DNA from: Hymenobacter arizonensis
Lineage (GTDB): Bacteria > Bacteroidota > Bacteroidia > Cytophagales > Hymenobacteraceae
Direction of reading: 5' to 3'
Assembly (NCBI RefSeq): GCF_900115775.1
Contig: NZ_FOXS01000004.1
Span: forward strand, 62,001-126,000
DNA: 64,000 bases
Shown piece after piece: positions 63,257-64,000 of this stretch; the stretch's first letter is position 1; the number at the start of each line of letters is the position of its first letter. The position numbers and the translations under genes were made by a program. The notes below the pieces were generated by a model. That model searched no databases and had not been told where the DNA came from. It saw only the letters and a list, made by a program, of their open reading frames with translations.

Positions 63257-63910
63257 ATGCAAAACAGGCTCCCCCTGGCCATCATCGAAGACCAGACTCC
63301 CATCCGGGAAATGCTGCACCAGTACCTGAGCGCCCAACCCGAGTTCGAGTGCGTACTGGCGGCGGATTCGATGGAGGACTTCTTCCTGCGGCTGCCAGCC
63401 CTGGGCACCCCGCCGGCGCTGGTGCTCTCGGACGTGGGCCTGCCCGGCCGCTCGGGCATCGAGGGGCTGCCGCTCATCCTGGCGCGGCTGCCAGAGGCGC
63501 AGGTGCTCATGCTGAGCGTGTACACGGACGCACCCCGCGTGTTCGAGGCCATTTGCGCCGGGGCAGTGGGCTACTTGGTGAAAAATACCCCGCTGCCCGT
63601 CCTCAAGGCCCACTTGCTGGAGGTAGCCGCCGGTGGCTCGCCCATGTCGCCGGCTGTGGCGCGGCACGTGCTGCAAGCGTTTCGACGGCAGCCACCAGTG
63701 ACGGTGGCGGCCACCGCCACTGCCCGGCTCACGGCCCGCGAGCAGGAGGTGGTGACGGCCGTGGAGGAGGGCCTGAGCTACAAGCTCATCGCCGACACCT
63801 TCAGCATCAGCCACGAAACGGTGAAAAACCACCTGCGGGCCGTGTACCGCAAGCTGCACATCAACTCGAAGGGCGAGCTGCTGGCCCTGGCCCTGAAGCG
63901 GCGCGGATAA
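63257..63910 (+). CDS. NarL/LuxR family response regulator
   Basis: A 217-residue two-component regulator. The receiver domain has LAIIEDQTPIREML at the start, the phosphoacceptor Asp in ALVLSDVGLPGRSGIEGLPLI, and the Lys in AVGYLVKNTPLPVLKAHL. The C-terminal LuxR-type helix-turn-helix is LTAREQEVVTAVEEGLSYKLIADTFSISHETVKNHLRAVYRKLHINSKGELLALAL. The partner kinase is not in the window and may lie just downstream. Confidence 0.93.
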   Translation: MQNRLPLAIIEDQTPIREMLHQYLSAQPEFECVLAADSMEDFFLRLPALGTPPALVLSDVGLPGRSGIEGLPLILARLPEAQVLMLSVYTDAPRVFEAICAGAVGYLVKNTPLPVLKAHLLEVAAGGSPMSPAVARHVLQAFRRQPPVTVAATATARLTAREQEVVTAVEEGLSYKLIADTFSISHETVKNHLRAVYRKLHINSKGELLALALKRRG

Positions 63911-64000
63911 GTCGGCGGTGGAGACAGCCGCAGGGTATTGGCGAACCCGTTCACGGCCGGGGCCCACACCCGGCGGCGGGCCGGCACCTTAACCGCAAGC

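Overview
The window looks like chromosomal sequence from a GC-rich member of the Bacteroidota, most likely Hymenobacter or a close relative in the Hymenobacteraceae. This rests on four things. Two exported proteins carry C-terminal type IX secretion sorting domains. There is a SusC-like TonB receptor and a LytS/LytTR regulatory pair. Several genes have the Bacteroidota -7 promoter element TAnnTTTG. Starts generally lack Shine-Dalgarno sequences. Gene density is high, and I saw no rRNA, tRNA, CRISPR array, prophage or insertion sequence.

Layout. 0-4.5 kb: type II NADH dehydrogenase, an exported carboxypeptidase-regulatory-like protein divergent from an ArsR-type regulator, a 2Fe-2S thioredoxin-like ferredoxin and an Omp85-like barrel. 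4.8-11.3 kb: a GT2 glycosyltransferase, an S9 peptidase, a NodS-like methyltransferase, a PIG-L deacetylase and an acyl-CoA dehydrogenase, which may form a pathway modifying an N-acyl amino-sugar. 11.5-18 kb: purH, then mreB-mreC-mreD-PBP2 (rod-shape and wall elongation). 18-24 kb: an SDR, a VanX-like dipeptidase, nuoN and nuoM, and a GluQ-like protein. 24-32.7 kb: endonuclease V, two DUF1990-like proteins, DUF3817, an alcohol dehydrogenase, two T9SS cargo proteins and a PolB-type exonuclease. 32.9-42.2 kb: a TonB receptor, LytTR regulator and LytS kinase, an ABC ATPase and a giant ABC permease/M1 aminopeptidase fusion. 42-50 kb: small exported Ig-like proteins, an SdpI/SdpR pair, an ECF sigma factor, nuoK and nuoL, an Imm-like/SHOCT protein, and an HxlR regulator divergent from a pirin. 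50-64 kb: an OmpA protein with thrombospondin type 3 repeats, two DUF72 proteins, a three-gene RND efflux operon, another S9 peptidase and a NarL-type response regulator.

Repeats. Dispersed palindromic elements are the most striking non-genic feature. Each consists of two arms in inverted orientation, and each arm can form its own small hairpin. Variant arms show compensatory changes (TGCT/AGCA, TCCT/AGGA, ATTGC/GCAAT). They lie between co-directional operon genes (mreB|mreC, mreD|PBP2, nuoM|nuoN, ABC ATPase|permease, nuoK|nuoL, TolC|adaptor) or between convergent genes, never between divergent genes. A C/G-rich family has also entered coding sequence in frame in both the RND pump and its adaptor.

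Regulation. Four control regions can be read directly: three GTTkGTC direct repeats at exact 21-bp spacing upstream of the LytS/LytTR operon, a TTAG..CTAA palindrome upstream of sdpR, AGTATAC half-sites between the HxlR and pirin genes, and several TAnnTTTG -7 elements.
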